Notes: generated by a model from the letters alone, not told the origin. 64,000 bases of DNA from Cephalopachus bancanus (GCA_027257055.1 JAPVLO010000874.1:310001-374000), one strand, 5' to 3'. Numbered from the stretch's first letter, positions 35,001-43,349 are shown. A program made the numbers and translations.

Positions 35001-37132
35001 CCGATCCTGGCTCAAGCGTCTCTCTTTATCTTAGGGTGTCCAGAGTGGTCGAGCCAAACGTTATTCATCCCAGCGACAAAGACCCGTGCCAGAGCCTCCC
35101 GCTCCTCCTGTGCATATCAGTATCATGGAGGGACATTACTATGATCCATGTGAGTTTTTTTTCTTGTTGCGGTACCTTTCTTGGCAGAATGAAGTAAACT
35201 AGAGACTAACCTCCTGGCTCCTGAATTTTTCTTCTGACATCTCGCAGTGGTTATCAGATATTGACTGGTTGCTGTTGTTTTCGCATGGAAAATTGAGAGC
35301 ATCTTTTAAAGGGCTTGGGGGACAAGGAGACTTGTCCATGTGATATGAAGAGTGAGGGTTTATGAGAGTCCCAATGTGGTATCTTACAGTGCAGTTCCAG
35401 GGACCAATCTATACCCATGGTGACAGCCCTGCCCCACTGCCTCCACAGGGCATGATTGTGCAGCCAGAAATGCACCTTCCCCACCCAGGTAAGCTTTGCA
35501 CTCTGCTTATATGCTTCCAGTACGTGAGGATGTATGTTGGGAGCTCTACAAACCCCATCCTCCTGAGCTCTGTGTTGCTGGCCTGTGAGGCTGGCCATCC
35601 TGGCTGCTTGAGCAACAAACTCCTCTTGTGTCCATCTTGAGGACTTCCATCCTGAGCCTGTTTGTGCTGAGCAGTCCAGCCAGGACATCCCATGAAAATG
35701 GTGTTCCCTTCTTTTTCAGTGTTTGTTTTCCTCTCCTTGTCTAGGTTTACATCCCCACCAGACCCCGGCACCTCTGCCCAACCCGGGCCTCTATCCCCCA
35801 CCAGTGTCCATGTCTCCAGGACAGCCACCACCTCAGCAATTGCTTGCTCCTACTTACTTTTCTGCTCCGGGCGTCATGAACTTTGGTAATCCCAGTTACC
35901 CTTATGCTCCAGGGGCACTGCCTCCCCCACCACCTCCTCATCTGTATCCTAATACGCAGGTGAGATGGCTAATGAGCACGTTCTTCTAGTTACATGTTCT
36001 TTATTTCAGACAGAAACGTGGTATGGGGAGACTGCTAAAGGAATTTGAGAACATCTCAATGCCACTGGTTTGTATGTTACACCAGGATGCCTCTTAGTGG
36101 TTAGGAGCTGGAAATGCAGCTTATGTAATGCCCATTATCTGCTTATTCTCTTCAGTTTCCTTAATGGTGTTTCATTTGAGTATTGTAGTACATCATAGTG
36201 AACAAAATCTATTCTGCATTCAAAAGCTGTATTCTGGCTGAGGTGAGTGGATTGCCTGAGCCTGCGAGTTCGAGACCCGCCTGGGCAACTTGGCGAGACC
36301 TCATCTCTACAATAAATCAAAAAATGAGCTGGGCGTGGTAGTGCACGCCTGTAGTTCCAGCTACTTGGAAGGCTGAGGAGGAAGGATCACTGGAGCCCAG
36401 CAGGTCAAGGCTGCAGTGGCCGGGAGCGTGCCACTGCACTCCAGTCTGGGCGACAGATTGAGACTCCAACTCAAAAAAAAAAAGCTGTATTCTACTCCTT
36501 TGATGTCCAAACCCTGTCCTGCTTAACTTCCAACAAGTGACACCATTAGGTATTCGGAATGTCACCATTTAGCTCAGCCTTTTCCATTTGTCAGCTAATG
36601 ATAGGAATTAGAGAAAGCTGAGAAATACTGTGAAGAAATAGGACCAGAGCATTATAATGATATATTAAGGCAGAAATGAATAGTCACTTTATTTTGAAAG
36701 GGAAGGGCACGTTAGAGATTTAAAAAATTATAAATTCCCTAATACTGTTATTTTTTGCAGCTGAATATTTCCTATTTATGATAGGTTGGATGAATTAATT
36801 TCTAACTTTTTTCTCTTCTGGTTTATGGGGTCCCAGGCCCCGTCACAGGTATATGGAGGAGTGACCTACTATAACCCCGCCCAGCAGCAGGTGCAGCCAA
36901 AGCCCTCCCCACCCCGTAGGACTCCCCAGCCAGTCACCATCAAGCCCCCTCCACCTGAGGTATGAGAGCTCCTTTCCATACTTTGTGCGCATGCTACACC
37001 AGTGAACTTTCCTTTTCCTAGCGGATTTCTCTTCTTTTCTGGGTGTGTTTCTATGAAAAACAATCTTTTTGATATGACCTGATAATAAATTCCAACTTTG
37101 TCTTTCAGGTTGTAAGCAGGGGTTCCAGTTAA
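14088..37132 (+). CDS. CASC3: CASC3 (MLN51/Barentsz), exon junction complex component, complete
   Basis: Coding exons: 14088-14318, 14718-14745, 15076-15113, 27464-27622, 27710-27861, 28432-28608, 30166-30851, 34350-34414, 35035-35149, 35390-35488, 35745-35959, 36837-36959, 37109-37132. All junctions are GT-AG and in phase, giving 703 residues. It starts [19 protein letters not shown] and ends EVVSRGSS. Residues 1-136 are acidic and Gly/Ser-rich. About 137-283 is the SELOR segment that in the family clamps EIF4A3 and touches MAGOH-RBM8A. The middle is Arg/Gly/Pro-rich and the tail is proline-rich ([15 protein letters not shown]). It shuttles between nucleus and cytoplasm and supports nonsense-mediated decay and mRNA localisation. 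The start follows a one-codon upstream ATGTAA. The gene is intact. Confidence 0.97.
14331..14357 (+). promoter_or_regulatory. Tandem GGGGC (Sp1 / G-quadruplex) run in CASC3 intron 1
   Basis: Five consecutive G-runs in the pattern GGGCGGGGCGGGGC begin a few bases after the exon 1 donor. They are potential Sp1/KLF sites and a potential G-quadruplex on the + (RNA) strand. Confidence 0.75.
14865..15035 (+). repeat. MIR fragment
   Basis: TAGCATAGTGGTTGAAAACA, then GCAAGTCACTCTCTGAGCC, TTTCTCTGTTTGTAAACGGG and TTAAATGAGAT are classical MIR core text. In CASC3 intron 2. Confidence 0.85.
15389..15675 (+). mobile_element. Alu, derived subfamily
   Basis: Sense copy in CASC3 intron 3, flanked by AAGAGAAAG. 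Confidence 0.95.
15834..16060 (-). mobile_element. Alu, derived, truncated
   Basis: Antisense. It ends abruptly in the left arm (GGGTCACG) where the next Alu begins. A long T run replaces the middle A-rich linker. Confidence 0.9.
16070..16364 (-). mobile_element. Alu, derived, adjacent to previous copy
   Basis: Antisense, duplications AATTCCCTC at 16061 and 16365. Carries the left-arm deletion (GCCTGCCCAGGCGGGTC). Confidence 0.95.
16798..17400. repeat. Old interspersed-repeat-like stretch, family unknown
   Basis: Phrases such as GTGCCTGCTTCGTGCCAGGAG, GCCAGATCATGAAGGACCTT and AGTTAGCCAGGCAAATTC recur widely in mammalian ancient repeats. I cannot assign a family. Confidence 0.45.
17489..17770 (+). 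mobile_element. Alu, intermediate/derived
   Basis: Sense copy with GGCTCAGCC in the A-box but ACCAGCCTGGG in the B-box region, a transitional form. Confidence 0.93.
17826..18042. mobile_element. Tigger-type DNA transposon remnant
   Basis: TATCGCTTTTGCACCATCAT, GTAAGTTGAACCGTCATAAG and GAGGACTGTCTGTAG resemble terminal parts of Tigger/pogo-like MITEs. Assignment is from memory. Confidence 0.6.
18655..18940 (+). mobile_element. Alu, derived subfamily
   Basis: Sense full-length copy with GGGTTCGAGACCCGCC. Confidence 0.95.
19071..19315 (+). mobile_element. Inner Alu, derived, internally shortened
   Basis: Starts GCTGGGCTTGGTGGCTCAGCC. It lacks the A-rich middle linker: GAGACCTCGTGTGCTCGCC jumps from left to right arm. 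Ends in poly(A). Confidence 0.9.
19322..19478 (+). mobile_element. Inner Alu right arm only
   Basis: Begins at ATTAGCCAGACGTGG directly after the poly(A) of the previous copy and ends in its own poly(A). It is either a right monomer inserted into the tail or a deleted second Alu. Confidence 0.85.
19681..19980 (-). mobile_element. Alu, intermediate
   Basis: Antisense. AGAAATGGCA precedes it (19670) and recurs after the following fragment (20153). Confidence 0.92.
19981..20152 (-). mobile_element. Alu with left arm mostly deleted
   Basis: Antisense. The right arm is joined directly to the end of the left arm (CTCCCCTCGGCCTCCCAAGG). Confidence 0.88.
20915..21045 (-). mobile_element. Old Alu fragment
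   Basis: GTCTTACTGTATTGCCCAGG, CTTGAACCTAGGCTCAAAC and TAACTGGGACTACAGACAGG are Alu-type fragments. Confidence 0.6.
21130..21419 (-). mobile_element. Alu, derived
   Basis: Antisense full-length copy (GCCAAGTTGCCCAGGTGGGTC, GAACCCGCGGGCTC). Confidence 0.95.
21421..21712 (-). mobile_element. Alu, intermediate
   Basis: Antisense, directly adjoining the previous copy; older by divergence. Confidence 0.92.
21725..22007 (-). mobile_element. Alu, derived (short left-arm form)
   Basis: Antisense, with GCTGCCCAGGCGGGTC. Confidence 0.94.
22355..22630 (+). mobile_element. AluJ
   Basis: AACATAGCAAGACCCTGTCT, GCTACTCGGGAGGCTGAGGC and ACCATGATTGCACCACTGC are ancestral AluJ text without the lineage-specific changes. 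Confidence 0.92.
23088..23375 (-). mobile_element. Alu, intermediate
   Basis: Antisense in CASC3 intron 3; flanked by AGAGTTCCCTTATTAAT and AGAGTTTCCTTATTAAT. Confidence 0.93.
23719..23995 (-). mobile_element. Alu, derived
   Basis: Antisense, with several bases lost in the right arm (GGCACCCACAGCC). Confidence 0.92.
24253..24430 (+). mobile_element. Severely 5'-truncated Alu tail with about 130 bases of extra 3' sequence
   Basis: CCAGGCTGGGTAACAGCGTG to GACTCCAACTCAAAAAA, then unique sequence from about 24298 to 24430 ending GGCAAAA. It lies between the CTAA duplicates of the outer Alu. Confidence 0.6.
24453..24684 (+). mobile_element. Alu, 5'-truncated, inside the outer Alu
   Basis: Sense. 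Starts near GAGCCCGCAGG and ends CCCCCCAAAAAAG. AGAAATGA occurs on both sides. Confidence 0.85.
24795..25181. mobile_element. Tigger1-type DNA transposon 3' end
   Basis: Ends AAGTGGACCCACGCAGTTC and GTTGTAAAAGGGTCAACTGT, the Tigger1 terminal text as I know it. No transposase frame remains. Confidence 0.75.
25273..25508 (+). mobile_element. Alu, 3'-truncated
   Basis: Sense. It stops after GCGGTGGCCGTGAG without a poly(A) tail, suggesting later deletion. Confidence 0.88.
25991..26250 (+). mobile_element. Alu, 5'-truncated
   Basis: Starts at CCAGCACTTTGGGAGG. AGATGT is present at both ends. Confidence 0.9.
26668..26958 (-). mobile_element. Alu, intermediate
   Basis: Antisense; directly followed by another antisense copy. 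Confidence 0.93.
26960..27252 (-). mobile_element. Alu, derived (short left-arm form)
   Basis: Antisense. It lies about 210 bases upstream of CASC3 exon 4. Confidence 0.95.
27464..30260 (+). CDS. CASC3: CASC3 SELOR-region exons 4-7 (EIF4A3-binding)
   Basis: Exon 4 (27464-27622) is the Glu/Lys-rich acidic lead. Exon 5 (27710-27861) carries [19 protein letters not shown], whose Phe-rich stretch is the conserved EIF4A3 contact in published EJC structures. Exon 6 (28432-28608) carries [15 protein letters not shown] and the conserved [17 protein letters not shown]. Exon 7 opens with [20 protein letters not shown]. All hallmark aromatic residues I know of are present. Roles are from the family, not from this window. 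Confidence 0.88.
27893..28115 (+). repeat. MIR/L2-like ancient repeat
   Basis: TTTACTGTATGCTAGTCACTT, CACCTCATTTATTACTAAC, AATGAGGAAAGTGAGACTTA and GGTGCAGCTAGATTTTGGAC. In CASC3 intron 5. Confidence 0.65.
28964..29115 (+). mobile_element. Alu left arm, 3'-truncated
   Basis: Sense; ends at GCCTGGCATGGTAGC before the next Alu. Confidence 0.82.
29130..29436 (+). mobile_element. Alu, derived (short left-arm form)
   Basis: Sense, with CTGGGCAGCGAGACC and a long poly(A) tail. Confidence 0.95.
29523..29823 (-). mobile_element. Alu, derived (short left-arm form)
   Basis: Antisense. It faces the sense copy at 29130, about 90 bases away. Confidence 0.95.
29824..30115 (-). mobile_element. Alu, intermediate
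   Basis: Antisense. It ends 50 bases upstream of CASC3 exon 7. Confidence 0.93.
31277..31576 (-). mobile_element. Alu, derived (short left-arm form)
   Basis: Antisense in CASC3 intron 7. GGGGTCTTTTTT-like text at both ends is the duplication. Confidence 0.95.
31584..31859 (-). mobile_element. Alu, derived
   Basis: Antisense. Part of the left arm is missing after TTGCTCAGGC. Confidence 0.93.
31860..32131 (-). mobile_element. Alu, derived
   Basis: Antisense. The left arm is shortened (GTCTCACCCACCGGCTC). Confidence 0.93.
32132..32265 (-). mobile_element. Old Alu left arm
   Basis: AAGAGATGAGATTTCATTATG, CTTGAACTCCTGGGCTCAAG and TGGGATTACAGGTGTGTGCC. Confidence 0.8.
32474..32775 (-). mobile_element. 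Alu, intermediate
   Basis: Antisense; CCTTAGTTTCTG before and GGCCTAGTTTCTG after. Confidence 0.93.
32866..33164 (-). mobile_element. Alu, derived
   Basis: Antisense, with an expanded TTTTATTTTA linker. Confidence 0.94.
33346..33598 (-). mobile_element. Alu, derived, 5' end lost
   Basis: Antisense. Stops at CCTCCCAAAGG without the terminal GAGCCCGGC. A TTTTA-rich block (33308-33350) precedes it. Confidence 0.92.
33599..33882 (-). mobile_element. Alu, intermediate
   Basis: Antisense. CTTGAGTCATTTTT occurs before this pair (33294) and again after it (33883), so the two copies share one outer target site. Confidence 0.92.
34721..35011 (-). mobile_element. Alu inserted in the 3' splice-site region of CASC3 exon 9
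   Basis: Antisense derived copy with duplications TCAAGCCTCTCTCT (34707) and TCAAGCGTCTCTCT (35012). Its edge is 23 bases upstream of exon 9. Confidence 0.95.
36235..36483 (+). mobile_element. Alu, 5'-truncated
   Basis: Sense. Starts at GGCTGAGGTGAGTGG. Duplications AAAAGCTGTATTCT at both ends show it inserted in truncated form. Confidence 0.95.
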
Positions 37133-37172
37133 TATGAATTTCTGAATATTTTAAATCTCACATCATGTAAAA
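37109..37172 (+). other. CASC3: CASC3 exon 13: last eight codons plus 40 nt of 3'UTR
   Basis: Acceptor TCTTTCAG ends at 37108. The stop TAA is at 37130-37132. The donor GTAAGT at 37173 gives an intron wholly in the 3'UTR. The downstream UTR exon begins at 39035 (or at 39043, using the second AG). Confidence 0.8.
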
Positions 37173-37213
37173 GTAAGTGCACAACTTACTATGAATCATC
37201 TTTTTCTTTTGTT

Positions 37214-37492
37214 TGCTTGTTTGAATCGAAGTCTTACTCTGTCGCCCAGGCTGGAGTGCAGTGGCACACTTAAGGCTACTGCAGCCTTGACCTGCTGGGC
37301 TTAGGTGATCTTTCTACCTCAACTGGAACAATAGGCGTGTACCACCATACCTGGCTAATTTTTTGATGTATTGTAGAGACGAGTCTTGCCAACTTGCCCA
37401 GTCTAGTCTCAAACTCCTGGGCTCAGGCAATCCTCTCCTCTTGCCCTCCCAATTTGCTGGGATTACAGGCATGAGCCACCACGCCCAGCATG
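37214..37492 (-). mobile_element. Alu, older
   Basis: Antisense in the CASC3 3'UTR intron; part of the right arm is lost. Confidence 0.9.
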
Positions 37493-37692
37493 AATCTTAC
37501 TCTTAAAACTAATCTCACACAAGCATTAACAAACAAACTTAACAAAATCACCTAATTAATGCTGTAAGTTATAATTGTGGGAAATCTCATGGGAGGCTTA
37601 AAGGAGTCCCAAAATTTGTCGATTTCTTTGTTTTGCAAATGCATTGGGCAGGGCTGAAGTAGAAGCCATTATTAACATGACTTTTTTGTGTG

Positions 37693-38130
37693 TTTTTTTG
37701 AGTTGTAGTCTCACTCTGTTACCCAGGCTGTAGTGCAGTGGCACGCTCCTGGCCACCCCAGCATCTACCTGCTGGGCTCCTGTGATCCTTTCGCCTCAGC
37801 CTTCCAAGTAGCCAGAACTACAGGCACACACTACCACGCCCGTCTCATTTTTAATTGTTTAATTTTATCGTAGAGACGAGGTCTCACATTTTGCCAAGGC
37901 TGGTCACGAAGCTGCAGGCTCAGGCAGTCCTCTTGCCATGGTCTCCCACAGTGCTGGGATTACAGACTTGAGCCACCGCACCCAGCCGCAGCTAACTTTT
38001 TGGTTTATTGTAGAGACTAGGTCTTGCCACGTTGCCCAGACTGGTCTCGAACCTGTGGGCTTCAGGCAATCCTCTCACCTCTACCTCCCAAAGTGCTGGG
38101 ATTACAGGTGTGAGCCACAGTGATCAGCAC
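37693..38130 (-). mobile_element. Alu plus extra Alu left arm
   Basis: A full antisense copy to about 37987, followed by a second left arm (37988-38130). Confidence 0.9.
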
Positions 38131-38227
38131 CATGACAATTTTAATTGGAAAGTTACAAGGAAAGAATACAGGAGAGCAAAGTTTGATAAAGGAAAAGGGA
38201 AGTTTTTATTTATTTACTTATTTATTT

Positions 38228-38517
38228 ATATTTTTTTGAGTCAGAGTCTTATTATGTTGCCCAGACTGGAGTGCAGTGGCACACTCATGGCCACTTGTAG
38301 CCTCTACCTGCTGGGCTCAGGCAATCCTTCCACCTCAGCTTTCCAAGTAGCTGGAACTATAGGCCTCTGGCACTATGCCTGGCTAATTTTTTTATTTATT
38401 ATAGATGTCAGGTCTTACCAAGTTGCCTAGGCTGGTCTCGAACTCCTGGATTCAGGCAATCCTCTCGCCTCCACCTCCCAAAATGCTAGGATTACAGGCG
38501 TGAGCCACCGCACCTGG
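38228..38517 (-). mobile_element. Alu, intermediate
   Basis: Antisense; preceded by TTTATTTATTTA. Confidence 0.92.
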
Positions 38518-38643
38518 ATTGGAAGTTTAAATTTGAGGTGTTACAGTGCCAGTTCTAAAGATAATAGAAGACGAAGACTATGGGGTTGTTCTGTTATTGT
38601 TGTTTTGCTTTGTTTAAGGACATTACCTTAAGATGTATTTAGA

Positions 38644-38935
38644 GCCGGGCTCGGTGGCTCAGCCTGTAATCCCACGCCTTGGGAGGCTGAGGTGAGTGGA
38701 TTGCCTGAGCTCGTGGGTTCGAGACCCGCCTGGGCAACTTGGCAAGACCTCTTCTCTACGATAAATCAAAAATGAGCTGGGTGTGGTAGCACGTGCCTGT
38801 AGTTCCAGCTACTTGGAAGGCTGAGGCGGAAGGATCGTCGGAGCCCAGCAGGTCGAGGCTGCGGTGGCCAGGAGCGGCCACTGCACTCCAGTCTGGGCGG
38901 CAGAGTGAGACGCCAACTCAAAAAAAAAAAAAAAA
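38644..38935 (+). mobile_element. Alu, derived
   Basis: Sense, with perfect duplications AAGATGTATTTAGA. Located 100 bases upstream of the CASC3 3'UTR exon. Confidence 0.96.
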
Positions 38936-39398
38936 GATGTATTTAGAAATATGACTTTTTGAAAATAGCTTGTAAATGCCCAGAAGGCCCACTAACACTT
39001 TGGTAATTTTCTCCTCTTCTCAACCCCTTGTCAGAATGTCAGAGGTGAAAACTCAGGAGAGAAGAGAAACACAACTGGCTATCTACTCCCAGGAGACCTT
39101 CAAAGATATGGGGTGGCTCCTGCTAGCAAGTAGCTGAAGGAGGAGGACCCTGCCTCTCTCTGAGGACAGGCTCTGTTGGAGAGAGGGAGGAACAAGTGGA
39201 CTACTTCCATCTTCCCTCTTCACTTGACTTGACTATGCCCAGGGAAGCAAAGATCCAGAAGCCCAGGCTTCTGAGTCTGGATCCACAAGCCCGTGTCTTT
39301 TGCTCTTCTTCACTTTCTCCTGGGAAATTCAAGTGTTTTCTGTTCCCAGGAAAGCTCCTTCCTGTTTGTTTTGTTTTCTTAGATGTTTTGTTGGTTTT

Positions 39399-39690
39399 TT
39401 TTTTTTTTCTTGAGTTGGAGTCTCACTCTGTTGCCCAGACTGGAGTGCAGTAGCCACTCCGGGCCACTGCAGCCTCGACCTGCTGGGCTCTGGCAATCCT
39501 TGTGCCTCAGCCTTCCAAGTAGCTGGAACTACAGGCGCACACTACCACGCCCAGCTAATTTTTTGATTTATTGTAGAGATGAAGTCTCGCCAAGTTGCCC
39601 AGGCGGGTCTCGAACCCGCGGGCTCAGGCAGGTCACTCACCTCAGCTTCCCAAAGCATGGCATTATAGGCTGAGCCACCGAGCCCGGCTA
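39399..39690 (-). mobile_element. Alu in CASC3 3'UTR exon
   Basis: Antisense derived copy flanked by TAGATGTT on both sides. The flanks join to continuous 3'UTR text. Confidence 0.95.
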
Positions 39691-41027
39691 GATGTTCGTT
39701 TTTAAAGCCTAGCTTGCTATTCTTAAGTTGATATTCTTTTAGTTTATCTTTCTCTCTGTTTCTTGTTCTTTCTCTCTGTCCTCAAATGAAATAAGTTCAT
39801 TCTTGTGGTTTGCTGGCCCTCTGGTTCCCTTTTGACTCTTCTCTGCATCCCAGGTAATGGAGAATGTATCAGCCACCTTTCCCCCACCAAGTCTAAAATG
39901 ACCTGTCCTTTCACTTTTGATTGGCTTATTCTCTTCTATGTTTGGATTCTCTTAACTCCTTTAACCCCATGAAAGCACAGAGTGTCCTTTTGTGCAGAAA
40001 AACTCAGAGTAGGTGGATAGGATCCCTTCTCTTTGATTTAGGTTTTTAGAAGTCTGAGTTTCCATCAATACCTGTACTTTGGTGGGCTTCAGTCCTCTGT
40101 TGAGAGCAAATTCTCTACTGTGGGGAGAGATACCAAACTAGATGCTTTTGTGAGGAAGGGATGGTGGTCTGAGAGCCTTTGTACCTTAGGGGTATGTAAT
40201 CACAGTCTTCAGGGCTGTTTTTGAGGGAAGTGGAATTAGAGGACCCTCCTTCTTTCCATTCTTCCTATCACACCCCCTTTCCGGTTAATTGCGGACCAAT
40301 GCTTCTAGTGGTAAAGATTATCCAGCAAGCAATCTCCTCTGTCCTTTGCAATTACTCTTCTCCATGTCTTTCCTGCTCCAAGTACTTAGATGTTACTACC
40401 TTATTTCCCCCCAAATTCTACTCTTGTCCTTGCAAACAAGATACTACACCTGGGCTTAAGGCCTAAGGAAGCCAGTTACCACCTGGGCAAGGGCTCCTCT
40501 CGTTCCTCCCTGTCCACGGCACTGAACCATTCCCTTGCTGCCTCCGTGAAAGAGATTCCTGTTACTGCAGCACTTCTGCCTGCCAGGGGTAACTTGGCCA
40601 TTGTCCCTATCCTTCTGCAGAACCCGAGGGAGAAGGTAGTGGCTATGTCTCTCCCCCAGTAATGTCTCTGTCTGTTTTTATTCCTTCTCTCCAGCAGCTG
40701 TCCTAACCACTCTGAGTCACAGGTGTGGAATGGGGAGGGAGGAGAGGCACTTAAGCTGTAGCCCCCAAGGAGGAAATAACTTAAGAGAGTCTTCTGGGGT
40801 AGCTGGTGGTTGTGCCTTTTGTAGGCTGCTCCCTTTGCCTTAAACCTGAAGATGTCTCCTCAAGCCTGTGGGCAGTATGTCCAGGTTCCCAGACCTTAAG
40901 ACACTGTGACAGTTGTCTCTGGTTGGTCTGCTGTGTTTAGTTGCAAGGATTTTTCCATGTGTGTTGTTTTTTTTCTGTTACTGTTTTAAAGGGTGCACAT
41001 TTGTGATGAGCATTGTGACTTGGAGAT

Positions 41028-41033
41028 AATAAA
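41028..41033 (+). terminator. Poly(A) signal AATAAA, CASC3
   Basis: AATAAA inside AGATAATAAAATTTAGAC, followed about 20 bases on by a T/G-rich element (TGCATGAGTTTGCATG). This is the probable CASC3 3' end. Confidence 0.85.
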
Positions 41034-41348
41034 ATTTAGACTATAAACTTGACTCCCTTGCATGAGTTTGCATGAGTCTTGATTTGGGAGGGAGGGAAAA
41101 GGACTCCCTAATTCCCCCACAGGGTCACAGTCTTAACTCAAGCAGCTCAGACTTGCGAAACAGAAGCCCAGAGAGATTAGGAGCCCCTGTGAGACCATAA
41201 ATGTTTCTACACTCTCCATCAGTATCTTTTTAAACTACAGTGGCCACATAGGTACTAGGATATCATGCAGTTCTCTGAGCCTGGAAGTGTCAGGGACAGA
41301 AAAACTAGTGAGATGCTGCTTACCCACATGAACATCTAGTATCCTTTT

Positions 41349-41638
41349 TTTTTTTTTGGGTTGGAGTCTCGCTCTGTTACCCAGGCTGGAGTGCAGTGGC
41401 ATGCTTATGGCCACTGCAACCCAGACTTTCTGGGCTCAGGCGATCCTTCCACATCAGCTTTCCAAGTAGCTGGAACTACAGGCACGCATCACCATGCCCA
41501 GCTAATTTTTTGATTTATTGTAGAGATAAGATCTGGCCAAGTTGCCCAGGCTGGTATTGAACCCCCGAACTCTGGCAATTCCCTCACCTCTTCCTCCCAA
41601 AGTACTGGAATTACAGGCATGAGCCACCACGCCCAGCT
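41349..41638 (-). mobile_element. Alu, intermediate
   Basis: Antisense; duplications AACATCTAGTATCC. Confidence 0.95.
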
Positions 41639-42348
41639 AAACATCTAGTATCCGTTATGCCGACCTTTGTGTTTGGCAAGTAAGTTTCCCAAAGTTATGC
41701 ATCATCTAGTGTCAATATCTGTACCCTGGACAGGAAGCTACCTTTCGTGTAAAGATATGGTACTGAATTGTTTAAGGGAGAAGCTCCCGTCAGCCTTAGT
41801 GGAGGGAAGGACAGGGAAGTTGAAGAACCACCAGCTGTGGCTCATGTAGCAGTTTACCTAGGCCACTTGGTCCATGATGCTTACAGGGCGGTTCCCAGCT
41901 TTGAATTAACCATTTCCTCCAGGTCTTGGGTAGCATAGAAGTTTGCTACAGAGGTTATCACTGGTATGGGAGAGTGATTGAGTTTAATGTGGAGTTGGCA
42001 GCATCTGTTCTTGGGTTTCACAAAGCCATATGCTGGAGGCATGGACATCACGGTACATCTTAAAATGACAAATGGGACTGCCTGCTACCCCTTGGTGCTG
42101 CTGCTGCAGCTAGAGGACCATGACTTTTCTGACCCCCTCATCCCCAATTCCTCTTTAACACGTGTCAGTTTGTTTCTCCTTCCCTACAGGGTGATGGGTA
42201 ACTATAGGCCTGGTCTCCTGGGGTCGTGCAGAGAATGCCAACCAGCCTTGGGGGTGAGTTACTGGCAGGAGGAATGAGTGAAAGATGCTTCCCCCTCACC
42301 CCTGCTCTGGCTTCCTGGGTCCTGCAGTTGGATCCCATTGCTCTCTCT

Positions 42349-42362
42349 GTTGCCCTGGTAAC
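42349..42362 (+). promoter_or_regulatory. RFX X-box, GTTGCCCTGGTAAC
   Basis: Perfect inverted half-sites GTTGCC and GGTAAC with a 2-base spacer, as in the RFX-family X-box. It lies in intergenic sequence about 3.6 kb upstream of the RAPGEFL1 start codon. Confidence 0.65.
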
Positions 42363-42582
42363 CAGCTCAGCAAGAAGAAACTCAAGCTCAGCAAAGCCCT
42401 CAGGTTCTCTCTCCCCTCCCAGCCTGCCTCTGGATGGGCAGAAAGTAGGGGAGCGTAAAGGGCAGACAGCTGAGTCTTAGGTAGCACTGCCCAGTACTCT
42501 TCTAAAAGCCCACAGGCTGGGCTCTTGGCTAAAACTTTTTGACCCCCACCTCCTCGTGGTTGTTCATAACACCCTGCCTTCC

Positions 42583-42872
42583 TCTTTTTTTTTTTTTTGA
42601 GTTGAAGTCTCACTGTCGCCCAGACTGGAGTGCAGTGGCCGCACCTGGCTACCGCAGCCTCGACGTGCTGGGCTCCGGCAATGCTCCTGCCTCAGCCTTC
42701 AGAGTAGCCGGAATTACAGGCGCGCGCTACCATGCCTGGCTAATTTTTTGATTTATTGTAGAGATGAGGTCTCGCCTGCCCAGGTGGGTCTCGAACCCAC
42801 GGGCTCAGGCAATCCACTCACCTCAGCCTCCCAAAGGCGTGGGATTACAGGCTGAGCCACCGAGCCCGGCTT
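42583..42872 (-). mobile_element. Alu, derived (short left-arm form)
   Basis: Antisense; CTTCCTCTTT before and CTACCTTCTTC after. Confidence 0.94.
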
Positions 42873-42987
42873 CTACCTTCTTCTTTATCGCTTCTGTAAT
42901 AGGGTGCAAATGCTCTACCAACCCTCCTCCCCCTCAGGATCAACATACAGGCCTGCTACCTTGTGGGCAACTTAGGACAGCAAGGGG

Positions 42988-43305
42988 CTGGTGGTGGTGG
43001 CTCACACCTGTAATCTCAACACTTTGGGAGGTCAAGGCAAGGATTGCTTGAGACCAGGAATTCAAGACCAGCCTGAGCAACATAGCAAGACATCGTCTCT
43101 ATAAATAAAAAATTTTGGGTAGGGGTGGGGAAAAAAAAATTAGACGGTGTGGTGGCACATGCCTGTAGTACCAGCTTCTTGGGAGGCTGAGGCAGGGGAA
43201 TGCCTGAGCCCAGGCGGTTGAAGCTGCAGTGAGCCATGATTGTAACACTGCACTCCAGCCTGGGCAACAGAGACCCCGACTCAAAAAACCAAAAAAAACA
43301 AGGGC
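42988..43305 (+). mobile_element. AluJ
   Basis: Sense and old; AACATAGCAAGACATCGTCTC and GTGAGCCATGATTGTAACAC. Confidence 0.9.
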
Positions 43306-43349
43306 TTGGAATTTCAAAGTCACCTCTGCAGCCCAGTTGCACTTGTTGT

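Larger units (their letters stand above)
39035..41050 (+). other. CASC3: CASC3 3'UTR terminal exon
   Basis: The text from GAGGTGAAAACTCAGGAGAG onward matches the CASC3 3'UTR as I remember it. It ends at AATAAA 41028-41033 within GGAGATAATAAAATTTAG. An antisense Alu sits inside at 39399-39690. Short open frames at 40221-40466 and 40390-40662 have no coding support. Confidence 0.8.

Noticed and set aside
35254..35831. 144- and 140-codon minus-strand frames over CASC3 exons 10 and 11
   Set aside because: They are antisense shadows of the coding exons and their introns.
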